A stretch of 64,000 nt of DNA from positions 34,587,119 to 34,651,118 of the forward strand of contig NC_068350.1 in assembly GCF_014633365.1 (NCBI RefSeq), given 5' to 3'. Made by a program: the position numbers and the translations under genes. The notes beneath the pieces were generated by a model, which searched no databases, was not told the origin of the DNA, and worked only from the letters and a program-made list of their open reading frames with translations. This stretch comes from Diospyros lotus (taxonomy: Eukaryota; Streptophyta; Magnoliopsida; Ericales; Ebenaceae). This document shows, piece by piece, positions 1 to 11,989 of this stretch. How positions within the stretch are numbered: position 1 is the stretch's first letter; every line of letters starts with the position of its first letter.

Positions 1-2839
1 CGCTGCACCGAGAGATTGATTTTGCAGTCGATCTGATACAAGGTACGCAACCTATTTCCAAGACTCCTTATCAAATGGCAACTAATGAACTGAAGGAACT
101 CAAGGTGCAGTTGCAAGATCTTTTGGATAGAGGTTTTATTCGACCAAGCATATCACCATGGGGGGCCCCAGTATTATTTGTGCGTAAGAAGGACGGATCT
201 ATGCGATTATGTATCGACTACCGACAGCTTAATCAGGTAACAATTAAGAATAAGTACCCCTACCCCGTGTGGATGATTTACTATATCAGTTACGTGGTGC
301 ATCGATATTCTCCAATATAGACTTGCGGTCAGGTTATCATCAAGTGCGGGTCAGAGATGAGGATATTGTGAAGACCGCATTTCGTACACGTTATGGACAT
401 TATGAGTTTGTGGTCATGCCATTTGAGCTGACCAATGCCCCCGCAGTATTTATGGATTTAATGAACAGGGTGTTTAAGGAATATTTGGATTCCTTTGTCA
501 TAGTTTTCATTGACAACATCCTAGTCTACTCACCGAGCCCTGAGATACACGGGGTGCATCTGAGCATGGTTCTACAGAAGCTCAGGGAAGAGCAATTGTA
601 TGCGAAATTTTCTAAATGTGAGTTTTGGCAGACCCGAGTTGTATTCTTGGGACACGTGGTCTTAGGTGAGGGTATCTCAATAGATCCAGAGAAGACCAGA
701 GCCATGATGGATTGACCGAGCCCGATGATAGTGACGGAGATTCGGAGTTTTCTTGGTCTTGCCGGGTATTATCGACGGTTCATAGAAGGCTTTGCACGGC
801 TTGCATCACCTATGACGAAGTTGACAAGGAAAGGCATCAGATTTATTTGGGACGAGTCTTGTGAGAAATCCTTCCAAGAGTTGAAACTGCGTTTGACTTC
901 AGCGCCAGTACTGACGATACCCAGGAGTTGTGAGTTATTTACTGTATACAGTGATGCCTCATATGCAGGGCTAGGGTGCGTTTTGATGCAAGATGGCCGA
1001 GTGAATGCTTATGCATCTAGACAGTTGAAGAAGCAAGAAGAGAATTATCCTACCCATGACCTAGAGTTGGCGGCCGTAGTGTTTGCCTTGAAGATTTGGA
1101 GGCATTATCTTTATGGTGAGAGAGTCTAGATATAAACTGATCACAAGAGCCTTAAGTAGCTCTTTTCACAGAAGGAACTCAATATGAGGCAACGTCGTTG
1201 GTTAGAGCTGCTCAAAGATTATGACTGTGAGATCCTCTATCACCCAGGTAAAGCTAATGTGGTAGCAGATGCTTTAAGTCGCCGTGGAGTGCCAGTTGCA
1301 GCTATGATGGTGCAAGAGTGGTTCTTACTGGAGCATATGAGTGATCTTACCATCTCAGTGACATCAGATAATCCTACCCTCTGTTGTGCTGCCATGAGTA
1401 TCCATTCAGATCTAGAGGATCAGATTCGCGATTGTCAGCGACAGGATGTGGAGCTTGGCGAGATCATGGCTGATATGGAGAGATTTGGGCCATTGAGGTA
1501 TAGCCAGAGGGACAATGGCTTGCTATTGTACTGTGGACGGATCTGTGTGCCGAGTGATAGTGATATCAAGCAGAGGATCCTAGAGGAAGCTCATCGTTCT
1601 CCTTATACTATCCATCCTGGAGCGACGAAGATGTATCAGGGCTTGCAACGTCAATATTGGTGGAGTGGCATGAAGAGGAGCGTATCAGAATTTGTATCAC
1701 GATGTCTGGTGTGCCAACAAGTCAAAGCCGAGCATCAGAGGCCCGCAGGATTGTTACGACCTGTAGCTGTGCCGGAGTGGAAATGGGAACACATAGCTAT
1801 GGATTTTATCTCGGGATTGACGCGATCCAGTCGAGGATTTGATTCGATATGGGTGATTATCGACCGATTGACTAAATCAGCGCACTTCCTACCCATCAAG
1901 AAAACCTATCCTATTCATCGACTAGCCAAGTTATATATTGACGAGGTGGTGAGACTACATGGAGTACCAGCCAGTATTGTGTCAGACAGGGATCCTCAGT
2001 TCACTTCGTGATTTTGGGAGGCGTTACAGAGTGCTATGGGGACCCAGTTGACTTTCAGTACAGCCTTCCACCCTCAGACCGACGGGCAGTCGGAGCGGAC
2101 CATACGGACTTTCGAGGAAATTCTCTCCGCCTGTGTATTGGACTTCCATGGGAGCTGGGATGACCATCTATCGTTAGTGGAGTTTGCCTACAATAATAGC
2201 TTCCAGGCCAGTATCGGGATGGCACCTTTTGAGGCGTTGTACGGGCGACCGTGTAGATCACCGCTTTGCTGGACTAAGATTGGGGAGCGAGCATTGCTTG
2301 GACCAGAGTTGGTAGAGCAGACGACAGAGAAGATCCAGTTGATTCGAGCTAGGATGAAGGCAGCTTAAGACCGTCAGAAGAGTTATGCAGGCAGACAATG
2401 CCAGGATCTGGAGTTTGATGTGGGTGACCATGTTTTCCTTCAAGTCATGCCGATGAGGGGTGTTTGACGTTTTGGAGTATCTGGCAAGCTGAGTCCTCGC
2501 TATGTGGGACCGTTCCAGATACTGGAGCAAGTCGGACCGTTGGCTTACCGGTTAGCTTTACCCCCTCAGTTAGCCCACGTACATGATGTCTTTCATGTCT
2601 CTATGCTTCGTAGGTACGTGGCAGATCCCATGCATGTCGTTGATTATCACCCGCTCGTGGTGCAAGAGGACGCATCATACACTGAGTTGCCTACTAGTAT
2701 TGTAGATCGCAAAGAGAAAGTGTTCCGCAACTGTACGATTCCCTATGTAAAGGTCCAGTGGCAACGACATACTCCTGAGGAGGCTACTTGGGAGCTAGAG
2801 GAGGACATGAGGCGACTTAACCCTCAGTTATTTGCCTAG
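1..2839 (+). pseudogene. Broken pol (RT, RNase H, integrase, chromodomain) of Tekay-like element
   Basis: Pol would make the polyprotein that copies and integrates the element. The RT fingers start at about 75 ([13 protein letters not shown]) in frame 3. A 1-nt shift near 266 moves the rest to frame 2, which runs to the stop at 2837. The RT active site near 506-526 reads FIDNILVYS, so the second catalytic Asp is Asn. RNase H (YSDAS near 949), integrase zinc finger ([20 protein letters not shown]), the DDE core ([28 protein letters not shown]) and a chromodomain-like tail ([17 protein letters not shown]) are all present. In-frame stops lie at 713, 1127, 1133, 1157, 2009, 2366 and 2465. It cannot make a working polyprotein. 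Confidence 0.9.
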
Positions 2840-2870
2840 CCAGGTACGAATTTCGGGGATGAAATTCTTT

Positions 2871-2885
2871 TAAGGGGGGAGGATT
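2871..2885 (+). other. Polypurine tract
   Basis: The purine run TAAGGGGGGAGGATTT sits directly before the LTR start TGTAACGACC, where plus-strand DNA synthesis is primed in LTR retroelements. Confidence 0.75.
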
Positions 2886-5180
2886 TGTAACGACCGTAAA
2901 TCGTAATTTAATTTAATTATTAGTTAGTGTGTTAATTTACTTTAAATGGGATGTTAATATATTTTGTTGATATTAGTAATAATAATAAGTATAAGAATAA
3001 TTTAACCATAGTTAATATACATATTATGGGATGTAAAAGGAAATTGAGAGGTTAAATATAGTTGTGGGAATGTATTGAAGGAGGCGTGAGGTGATGGAGT
3101 GCCCATTTGCATAGCAAGCTCAAGTTAACATTTAAGTTTAATGGGTAACACAAAATTAAATGATGCAGGAGCTGGCTGGGAAGCCAGGCGCACGCAAGGT
3201 GTGCTGGCTGGCGTGGGATCAAGCCTTTGGGGGGAGGGGGCTGCTTGTTGTTTGCTAATTTTTGGCTGGAAATTCATTTTTTTCAACACTTGAGAAGGCG
3301 CCAATGATGCCATATGGAGGAAGGTGGCGGCAGCAACGTGGCTGCCCCTCCACCAAGTTTTGTTGCTCCTTTTAAATTAAGCAAAAAAGTCCAATGTTTT
3401 AATAGCCCTATTAATAGTGCTCGGTACTCATTAAATGCTTAATTTTGAAGCAAAATCAGAGGAGAAATTGGGCAGAAGTAGCGGCGCACGCGACAGCGAA
3501 AAATTAAAGGAAAATGAGACTTTTTTTAGAAAATCTCACTTTTAATCATAGTCCGAGGATACCAGGTAATTCAGGGAGCTGAGTACTACATTCTGTAAGG
3601 TCGAAATTTCGGTTAGAGCCAAATTTTGTTAATTTTGGCAAATTATTAGGGTGTTACAGGTTGTATAATTTTTACCGCGTTAGGCCAAAACAAGCATAAG
3701 TATATCTTCATAAAGACAAGTTCTTTATACCCTCCACAACACTTCTTTCGTTGTTAATTTATTTAACCTCCCTTCATTTGTTTTGGCCGTTTATTAATTA
3801 TGAAATTTTGAATGGTTTACTTTAAATTTAATTTATTAAATCGGCCTCGTGGATTTTATTTGTTGGTTGCCTACGGGGGTTTGTGCCACCCCTCATGCCT
3901 GTGGGAATGATGTCGTACTCACCTGGGAATAGGTTCTTAGTTGTTCGGGTATTATTATGGATTTTGGTTGTTCATAGTCTAGAGCGGTTGGACAGTGGGG
4001 ACAAGGGTCGGCTGTTAGGTGACGTTGGAGTGACTGTTATACGGTCTTTCCTAGGCCATCGGCTGGTCACTCCTATTCACTGACCGTTGACCGGTGCCAG
4101 GCACTGCTGACTAGCTCTGTCGTTACGTGATTATAGCATGACTGGTTACATTTTATTCTTGTTGCATGGTTTGGTGTGCACATGGGTACGGGCTGCATGT
4201 TGGGGTTTTCATGATCTGGTTATGCTTGGTCACGGACATTCTATTTTGGTTATGTTGCATCCAACACGGGCATATGCATCGCGTGTGGTTTACTATGTGG
4301 GGGGAGCATGGCCTGATGCCTGGATGTATGGGCGTTAGTGTATCACGTTGATGCTCACTACGCCATTGCATTTTATGTGCATTGCATGGTTACTGGTAGT
4401 TATTAGTTCTCAGATGGGAGGACCATTCCGAGAGAGCCTATGGCTCGGGTATGGGGAGTACCAACACAGACACACGGGTGACGGGAGTACCGACTCGGGA
4501 CAGCGCGATCAGGTTTGTTGAAGATTTATGTTGCCTTTCAGGGCAACGGCAGGTTGGTGTGGGACTTGGGTGCCGTGTGTCTTGTGTGGGCCCCAAGGAC
4601 TAGTATGTGTTTTCCTTATGCCATGTTGTTGTGTTGTTATTGTCTCATGGCTTGTGTGTATGTGTAGGACGGTGTTTGGGGTGACCTTCTCCTCTATTTA
4701 CTGTACAGCCTTCCTTTTCTTATAACTTGCTGAATCTTACTACTCACCTTGCTTTCCATCATTCCAGGCAAGGGTAAAACGAAAGTTGAGGGCGATGATC
4801 ACGCCACCTAGCAACCAGTCGTGTGGTAAGATGTACAGATTGCTTGCCCCCGTTGTCTCTGATATTTTGTTAGGATTTCTGTCTCTCATTGTTGACTGTG
4901 CCAGGTTGTTCCTTGTATCTTTTACTTGTTGGCACAGTGTAATACCCAAAAATAATTTAAGGATAAAAATATATTAGATTATAGTTATTATTATTTTTAT
5001 AAAAGATATTATAGTTATCCAAAAAAAAAAAAAAATCAGATTTCGGCGTGAGGCATGGCCGCTGCCGCCGTTGTTGTCAAATCAGCAACCAGGGCATGGC
5101 CGAACTGGCATGAACGTGAAGGGAAGGGTCTCTAACTTACGTTACCCCTTGTGATTGGTTGAGAGAGGCTCGGATTTAGC

Positions 5181-5188
5181 TATAAATA
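5181..5188 (+). promoter_or_regulatory. TATA box of solo LTR 4938-7541
   Basis: TATAAATA followed by GCC is the likely U3 promoter element. The same box with similar surroundings occurs at 19106, 25915 and 39212 in related forward LTRs. Confidence 0.65.
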
Positions 5189-7103
5189 GCCAAGTTTTGG
5201 TTGAAGATTTTCATCAAAGTTCATAAACTTAGATCGAGAGTTTGGGAAGGATTTGGAGCGTTTTGATAAGGGGATTTTGATTCCTAGGTTGTGAGAAGCA
5301 ATTCTGGAGATTTTGAGAGTTTTTAGAGAGGTATAGGGGTGTTTTTGCATTCGGTCGTATATATATATATACATATATCGAGTGAAGGTGAAATCGGGTT
5401 GTAGAGCGATCGATCGAGGGATCTAATAAGGGGCTTTTGATCGCGAGGCTATGGGTAGAAAATCTGAAAAGTTTCGTGTCAATCGGAGTTCGAAGTGAAG
5501 GCCAATTTGACTCGCTGGAGTTCGGTGGCGGGATAGCTTTGGTCGACTGTTTTCGGCCAAATCGAAAGGCTTCCGGTGGTTTTTTCCGAGCAAAATAGGT
5601 ACCATTGGGATCGACTAAGGGAGAGGAACAACCTGGTGTCGTCGCTTCAATTTTCCGGTGTGTCGTCGCCGGAGAAGATGACTGAAGGTATTTTTTGTAT
5701 TTTTTTAAATACTAAAAATATATAAAATTCGATAAAAAATAGAATTAAAGGAATTAAAATTCTGAAAAAATATCCATAAATTCAAGGAAAAGGAATAGTT
5801 TATTTTGATGAATTTTTATCTTGGAAATTTCTTGAGGAGATAATTAATTTGGATTTTTGAAAGGAAAGGTAAATAGAAAATAAATAGGATGAATTTTTAT
5901 AAAATTCTGATAAAATTACAGAAGGATAAGGAATTTATTTTATGAATTTTGGTGATTTTTCTTGAAGTATATTCGAAGTAAATCAATGAGAAATAAATTT
6001 TCTCAAGGAAAAGTAATTATGGAAATTTGAGAAAATAGGAGAAAAATCTGAAAATTTTCCAGAAAATTCCATAGGCTTATAAATATTGTTTTATGAATTT
6101 TTGTGGATAAAAATTTAGAAAAAATGCTTGAAGTGGTATTTACTTGAAATTATCGAGAGAAAAATAGGAAGAAATTAGAGAAAAATAATGACAAAATTGG
6201 GAAAATAGATATTAATTTCCCTTTGAATGCATATGATGTCTAGGGTATCGTTGAGGCTCGAATTTGAACTATAGAGCGCCTGGCACAAGAATCGAGGTCG
6301 ATCGGGCACGTATTTTCGAGGAATCTTGAATTTAGCCCAAGGTGAGTGGTTCTACCCGAAAAGACTTTAAGTGACATGTGAATGGTTTACTGTGAGTGTT
6401 CATCCCTGTGGCTTGGTTTATTGTGATGGATTGTCCAAACGGTTATTTACACATGCATTAAATTTCGTACGGTAAATTTCATACATCGAAATGTTGATTT
6501 TAAGCTATGCATGTTATGATTTTCGACATTGACTTGTTTTGTGTCGTCCATGTGGGATATGGGTCGGTAACCTGTGACGTAGCCCAGAGTGACAGCACTC
6601 GGGATGCGTACCTAGGATTAATGCTAGGTGACCCACTTGGGACGGGGCTAAGACGGACTTCACCCTACGGGACCCAAGTAACGGGGCTGAGAGTGGACAC
6701 CACCCCGATTGTTGGCTCAAGTGGCGAGGCTGTGAGTGGACACCACCCTAGGTTCCTTTGAGCAATAGCATTAATGCCGAGGTGACGTCGATTCTAAGGA
6801 TAGTGTTGATGTGACACTCTTGGGGCTAGGGTTGTGTTGGGTTTTGGAATGCTTTTGAGTAGGAGCGTAAAGCCTAACAATGACAATGGGGTGATTCCCG
6901 GGTTCATATGTCGAGGTTGTCTCTCTTAAGCAGGATTGGTTTGCCAATGGATCGGTGTGGTCGTGTCGCCTTTAGAGAGATTGCATTTTCCCCAGTTAGG
7001 GCTAAATGCTATGTAGGATTCTCTTAGGCTAGGTATGTCAGGATTTATCGGTTTTACGCATATGATTTTGCATATCTGCATGAAAATATTTTTAAACTCT
7101 CAC

Positions 7104-7158
7104 TTAGATGATTCAGCATCTAATTTGGACTATGTCCCTGGAATATTCAAACGTTCCA
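7104..7158 (+). promoter_or_regulatory. Paired inverted-repeat module in solo LTR 4938-7541
   Basis: Stem 1 is TTAGATG-ATTCAG-CATCTAA (7104-7123). Stem 2 has arms TGGAA and TTCCA (7139-7158). The module lies 418 bp before the LTR end. Other copies are at 19704, 27685, 40434, 43993, 51864, 55315 and 61995. Function unknown; an RNA hairpin or a DNA dyad-binding site are both possible. Confidence 0.7.
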
Positions 7159-7755
7159 AGTGAATGCAATGGCGCGAAGGGAAAGAATATCATTGAGATG
7201 TAGCGGCTATGTTTAGTTTTCGTAGGTTATGTAATATTTTGATATTTTCATGTGAAGCATCGATTTGGTTATTGTAAAAGGAATTGTCGGTTAAGGGAAT
7301 TGCTGGTTAAATATTATTGAGGTTTCGATCTTGCTTCTACTGATGTGATTGATATTACTTGTCTTAGTCTATTAATTCTTAAATTTTGATATGCTAAGAA
7401 GGTACGATCGGGATTGTCGGGAAACGATTATGATAAGAGTATGTATATCGAGAGACTTATGTTGTATATAATATTAAAAAAATAATAATAATATTCCCGA
7501 AATCTCGAGGTAATGCTCACTTGGGAAAACGGGGCGTTACACACAGGGTTTGTATATATTTTTATATACTCCATGACCGCTATTCTAGCAAGGTACCTAT
7601 GTCCGTGCATGTATATTGTTTTGTTTCCGCTGTTGTATTTCTTATGTATGCATGCTAGGGTATTTTTGTCTTATGTTTCATTTTTTTTTTCCTTCCGTAA
7701 GTGCTCCCGTTTGGATAGATCGAATGGTTGGGATATCTGAGCAGGGGTGCTTACA

Positions 7756-9379
7756 AGTTATTTGTTGGTAATTATCCTTCAAATTGAGATGGGGAGATGT
7801 ACATCATCTCTTGTCACATGAGATTTATTGTTTTTCAAGAATAGCTTGGTATTCTTAAAGTTTCTAAATATTTCCTCCTCCAAATTAGTTTTTGTTTCTC
7901 TCAAAATGTTTGAAATAACATTTTGAGAATTAATTAATACTTTTGCTGCATTGTTCATAATATATATAGTGTTAGAATATCAACAACAATATTATTTATT
8001 GTTGTTATAGAATTAATACTTTTGCTGCATTATTCATAATATGCTCATATTATAATTTAGAAATATTATTACTATATTAAAACCATAAAAAATCAGATTG
8101 ATAGTTATATAATTAATTTTACCAATAAAATATTTATTCATACTTTCAATATTACAGATTAATTATAAATATTAATGTTGAAATCAATTAAAACTTTTTC
8201 TTATTTCTATAACCTTATAAATTTTATAGTATTAATATTTTTGTAATTAATCATGCATTTAATATTTGCAGCACCAATATTGTCAATATTATTAATAGTC
8301 AATTTTGAAATTCCTATTTTTCTATCTATGTTATATTAATCTAAATGCAACTAGTATTAATTTTGGTAATTAGATTAATTAAAAACCTAATTTTGCTACT
8401 AAAATAAAAAACAAAGAAGAGAAAGTGAAACAAGTGAAAAAAATATATCAAACTATCAATATATAGTCTGGAGAGGACTCAAAGGAGGGAAGTGGGCGGC
8501 ATTAGGGCAAATAACCAGGCCGACTACCTTATAAGGCCCAATAGAGAAACAATGCAATTCCCCCACCCAAACCCATTGGGTTAAAGTTTTCAGTTGTGAT
8601 AACAGCTCAATTCTGAGCTCAAATAATCTAAAGTTAAATATACAATTACAACTATCCAAGAACATTGTACAATTCATCATTTACGTTAATCATAAAGTCA
8701 GATAATCTAAATTTAGTGAAAGGCATCTAACAATACCAATTCAATAAAAATCAAATCACAGATAGCATATCATCAGAAGACCCATTTGTATCCCTTCTCA
8801 CCCTTAGAATTAGTCTATCTAATCTGAAAATGGATACCAAAATGGGCAATCATTCAATGTATAGAGCTTTCAACCCCAAGAAAGGAACAGGTGTGAATTT
8901 GAGAATATTATCAACTTTACTACCGGAAGAAGGCTGGTATTGGGTGGATGCTTTAGACTTGGTGGAGAAGCTTTCTATTCTCTTCACGTCATGCATTGTT
9001 TTAAATCTTCCTTTTTCGTTAATTTGCTTTTATGGATGAGTGTGGATATGACATAAAGCTGCCTATATATATATATATATGTATGTATATGTACTTTGGG
9101 CACAATATATCTAGACGAACACGTTCCTAAAGTAGTTTGAGAGTGACGATGATGGAGCTTGTACCTGAAGACAAAATAGGATTTACGCTAGTGGCTAGCA
9201 TCATGCATCGGACATTTGGACTGGATTGGATCCTCATCCATCCTCTATTTGTTTAATTAGCTATTCTTTAATTTCCTGCCAAGCTAACATCGATGACCTT
9301 TATTCTCATTCTTTTCTCTTTTCCTTCCTTAAAATTCCACCTTCATGCAAGCAAGCTAGCTAGCTAGCTGCAGCCAGCC
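7756..9379. other. AT-rich spacer upstream of the ankyrin gene
   Basis: No gene is recognised. It holds a direct repeat of about 31 bp (7932-7962 and 8011-8041, containing ACTTTTGCTGCATT), long AT-rich sequence, a TA run at about 9063-9081 and a GCTA run at about 9356-9369 just before the host ATG. A 69-codon ORF at 8830-9039 resembles nothing I know. Confidence 0.6.
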
Positions 9380-11989
9380 ATGCACCCAACACAACCAACA
9401 ATGGTCAGCCGCTCGGCCGCTTACGACATGGCGGCACATTTGATGACGCCGGAATCAGTGGCCAAGCTCTGCGATTTTTTGAGGGGGGAGGGCTGCTCTC
9501 TTCCCTTCGGCGAGAGAGGCAACACCATCCTCCATTTCCTTGCCATGCACGGCAATACGGTGGCGCTGAAGGAGCTCGACGACAAGAAACTTATCCTCCG
9601 CGGCCAAGATCTTTGGAAAGCCAACCACCACGGTGACACCCCAATTCACGAGGCTGTCAGGTTCGGCAAGGTTGAGTTCGTGAAGAAGATGCTGGAGCTG
9701 GACGGGAACTTGGTCTCGTCGCGCAATCTCAAAGGCGAGACGCCCCTCTACGTTGCCGCCAAGTATGGGAACGAGATGGCCTTCAATCTTCTCAAATCCA
9801 AGTCCCGTAGCGACAGAGAACTCGTCCGGCGAGACGGCCGCACTGTTCTTCATGCCGCCATCAACGAAGAATATTATAGTAAGTATATTTGTTTGGAATA
9901 TTATTTTCACACACACTCGTATTAATTTACTGTATTTTGTAAATATGTAAATGCATGAATGAAGATATTGACGAATAATTATTATGGGTAAAAGATAAGA
10001 CCCGCAAAGAGCCAATTATATTTTTACAATATTAATTATGGGTTTGACGGACAGATCTTGCGATTAAGATATTGACGTTGCAGCCGGAACTGGCAAATGC
10101 AAAAGACGAGAAGGGCACGACGGCGCTCTATCTTCTGGCCATAAAATCATCGTCGTTTCGAAGCGGGTCCTCTTACACACTCAGAAATCTTGGCTGCTGG
10201 TCCTTTGTTCCCTTGCAGCTTGTTGCCATTCTTATCTATATCTGTAAAGTCATAAACATTTTTAGTATTCTCTTATTTTTAGTGACAATTATTATTATTA
10301 TTAGCGGTACAAATTAGATGTTTAAGAGATAAATTCTAGTTAGCTAAAACATTTGGAGCCATTTACTAACTTGTACCTCTAATATAACTAGATTTATTTG
10401 TGTTTACAGGACAAATTTATTTAGTGAATTGAACAAAATATTAAAATTATAGTGCTTAAATATTTATAGAATTAAAACTTTAAAATGAATTAAAAATAAA
10501 TTAATTCTCTCATTTATATATTGGAGCAGGTTTGCCTACAGTGATTGGTCACGAGAAATTTGATAGCACTGGGGAGGAACAAAGTAGAAACCAACTCCCT
10601 ACTACGGTAAAGCCGTCTTTAAGATTAAAACTAATCAAAGGTCTGTATTTATTTTATTATTTATAATAAGAATTTGCTTTCCTTAATATATTAATTAGTC
10701 TTTAGTGACGAATTTGTTTTCTACTGCAGCGTTCAGAGGCTTCATTGCAGGTTGGTGACATTGTAAATATATATTAATTATTTTCTTGTTTGTTGTGGGA
10801 CGATGATAATGATGATGATGATGATGATGATGATTTTAAATTGAAGTGTTTCCATGGCTGAGAAAGTGCGACGAGGCGAAGCAGAGGCACGCGTGTGCCA
10901 TGAAGCTGGTAAAAATGCTGATGGGTTTGGAGGACGACTGGAGCAACTACACCGGGCGAAGGAACCCTCTGATAGACGCCGCCAGGAACGGCATCATCGA
11001 GCTGGTGAATGCCATCCTGGACAAGTTCCCCTTCGCCGCCTACACCTTGGACGGCGACGGCAAGAACATTGTCCACATCGCCGTGGAGCAGAAAGACAGG
11101 GTTCTCTACGACTACTTGACCTCCATTCCCGCCCACAAGGACATGCTCACGGACATCGACAAGCACGGCAACACTGTCCTGCATCTCGCCACCAATGTCG
11201 GCTCTAGCCCCGGAATGCTTCTCAACCAGATGACCTGGGACGTTTGTTGGTTTAAGGTGAATTGATTAATAATGCCTATATATATATATGGTGTCTATTA
11301 TATATGGACTCAACAGAATCTTCTTCTTATCCGGTGCCCGCCGTCAGCGAATATTCTACGATTCGCTGCCTCATTTCCTGCAATACAAGAACGAGGAGGG
11401 GAAGACGCCAAAGGAGATGTTCAAGGAAAATCACTCGACCCTGCAAGAATCGGCGGCGCAAGCCATCAAAGACATGAACAACGGGCTGATGCTGGTGTCG
11501 ACTCTCATCGGCACCGTCAACTATGCCGCCCTCTTCACCCTCCCCGGCGGATACGGCCAGGAGAAGGACGTCCAAGAGACCTATGGCAAGCCGGTGCTCC
11601 TCAGCAAGGAGGAGACGAAATCCGACCTCACCTACTTAATGTGGTACCTCTTGCTCTCCCTCTTCTCCTTCCTGATCTCCATGACCAGCATGCTCTCGAT
11701 CCAGTTGTCGCGCTTCCGCAGCAGCGACTTCAACATCGCTCTGCCGCTGAGGTTCATCGTCGCCATGACGGCGCTGTTTAGCTCGGCGATCTTCACTTCT
11801 CTGGCGTCGTTGCAGGCGTTTACGCTGGATGACCTGGAGTTTAACAAGAACTGGTTGATTTGGCCTGGGCTCAGCGCATTGGCGCTGTTGTATTCGGACA
11901 CTGTCAGCATCACTGTGATTTACATGTATTATGCTTTGCGTTATTCGTCTCGAAACAAGGGGCAAGAGATCTTGGACCTGCTTATTTGA
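9380..11989 (+). CDS. Ankyrin-repeat/PGG-domain membrane protein, ITN1/ACD6-like (six exons)
   Basis: Proposed exons: 9380-9878, 10055-10243, 10530-10640, 10730-10750, 10847-11256, 11348-11989. All introns are GT..AG, the phases agree, and they join to 1872 nt (623 aa plus stop) with no in-frame stop. The N-terminal half has ankyrin repeats (NTILHFLAMHGN, GDTPIHEAVRFGK, GETPLYVAAKYGN, GRTVLHAAINEE), with more in exon 5 (GKNIVHIAVEQKD, GNTVLHLATNVG). The C-terminus is a PGG domain (LIGTVNYAALFTLPGG) with about four hydrophobic segments, so it is probably a membrane protein with cytosolic ankyrin repeats. Plant relatives act in salt, defence or cell-death signalling; this copy's role is inferred from family only. 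The start is the first ATG, and a second in-frame Met is at codon 8. Exon 4 is the least certain: it is 21 nt and phase-neutral, so skipping it also keeps the frame. Confidence 0.88.
10803..10833 (+). repeat. GAT microsatellite in the last part of intron 4
   Basis: A run of GAT triplets lies a few bases before the exon 5 acceptor at 10845-10846. It takes the place of the pyrimidine tract usual at this position. Confidence 0.85.

Larger units (their letters stand above)
4938..7541 (+). mobile_element. Solo LTR with target duplication CACAG
   Basis: A 2604-bp segment starts TGTAATACCC and ends GGGGCGTTACA. It is flanked by a perfect 5-bp direct repeat CACAG at 4933-4937 and 7542-7546. No internal retroelement sequence is present, so it is a solo LTR left by recombination between two LTRs. 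Relatives occur in reverse at 19302-21937 and forward at 25055-28133. It carries a TATAAATA box at 5181 and a GC-rich block with repeats at about 6590-6760. Confidence 0.93.
1..7755 (+). mobile_element. Tekay-like Ty3/gypsy element, 3' part with 3' LTR
   Basis: The window opens inside pol of a chromodomain-type gypsy element. Reverse transcriptase, RNase H, integrase and a C-terminal chromodomain-like segment are followed by a polypurine tract and an LTR starting TGTAACGACC at 2886. The 5' LTR, gag and protease lie before the window. I take the LTR to end at GGGTGCTTACA (7755) because its start TGTAA and end TTACA are complementary, and because a CTCACC...CCAGGCAAG motif at about 4742 lies at the usual distance from that end once the nested solo LTR is removed. 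An alternative end is GTGTTACA at 3658. The target duplication cannot be checked without the 5' end. Confidence 0.75.
2886..7755 (+). repeat. 3' LTR of the first Tekay-like element, interrupted
   Basis: The LTR begins TGTAACGACC after the polypurine tract and probably ends GGTGCTTACA. Without the nested solo LTR and its extra duplication copy it would be about 2.26 kb, similar to other LTRs here. The piece 3659-4937 has no coding sequence I can support; it holds GT-rich LTR-type sequence. If the LTR instead ends at 3658 (GTGTTACA) it is 773 bp and 3659-4937 plus 7542-7755 is unassigned. Confidence 0.5.

Noticed and set aside
3640..3658. GTGTTACA as the end of the first LTR
   Set aside because: Possible, but the motif near 4742 and the TTACA end at 7755 fit other LTRs better; kept as an alternative.
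8830..9039. 69-codon ORF upstream of the ankyrin gene
   Set aside because: No recognisable motif, no promoter or splice evidence; length is not unusual by chance.
9455..10015. 186-codon ORF on the minus strand
   Set aside because: It is antisense to exon 1 of the ankyrin gene, whose frame has clear homology and splice sites.
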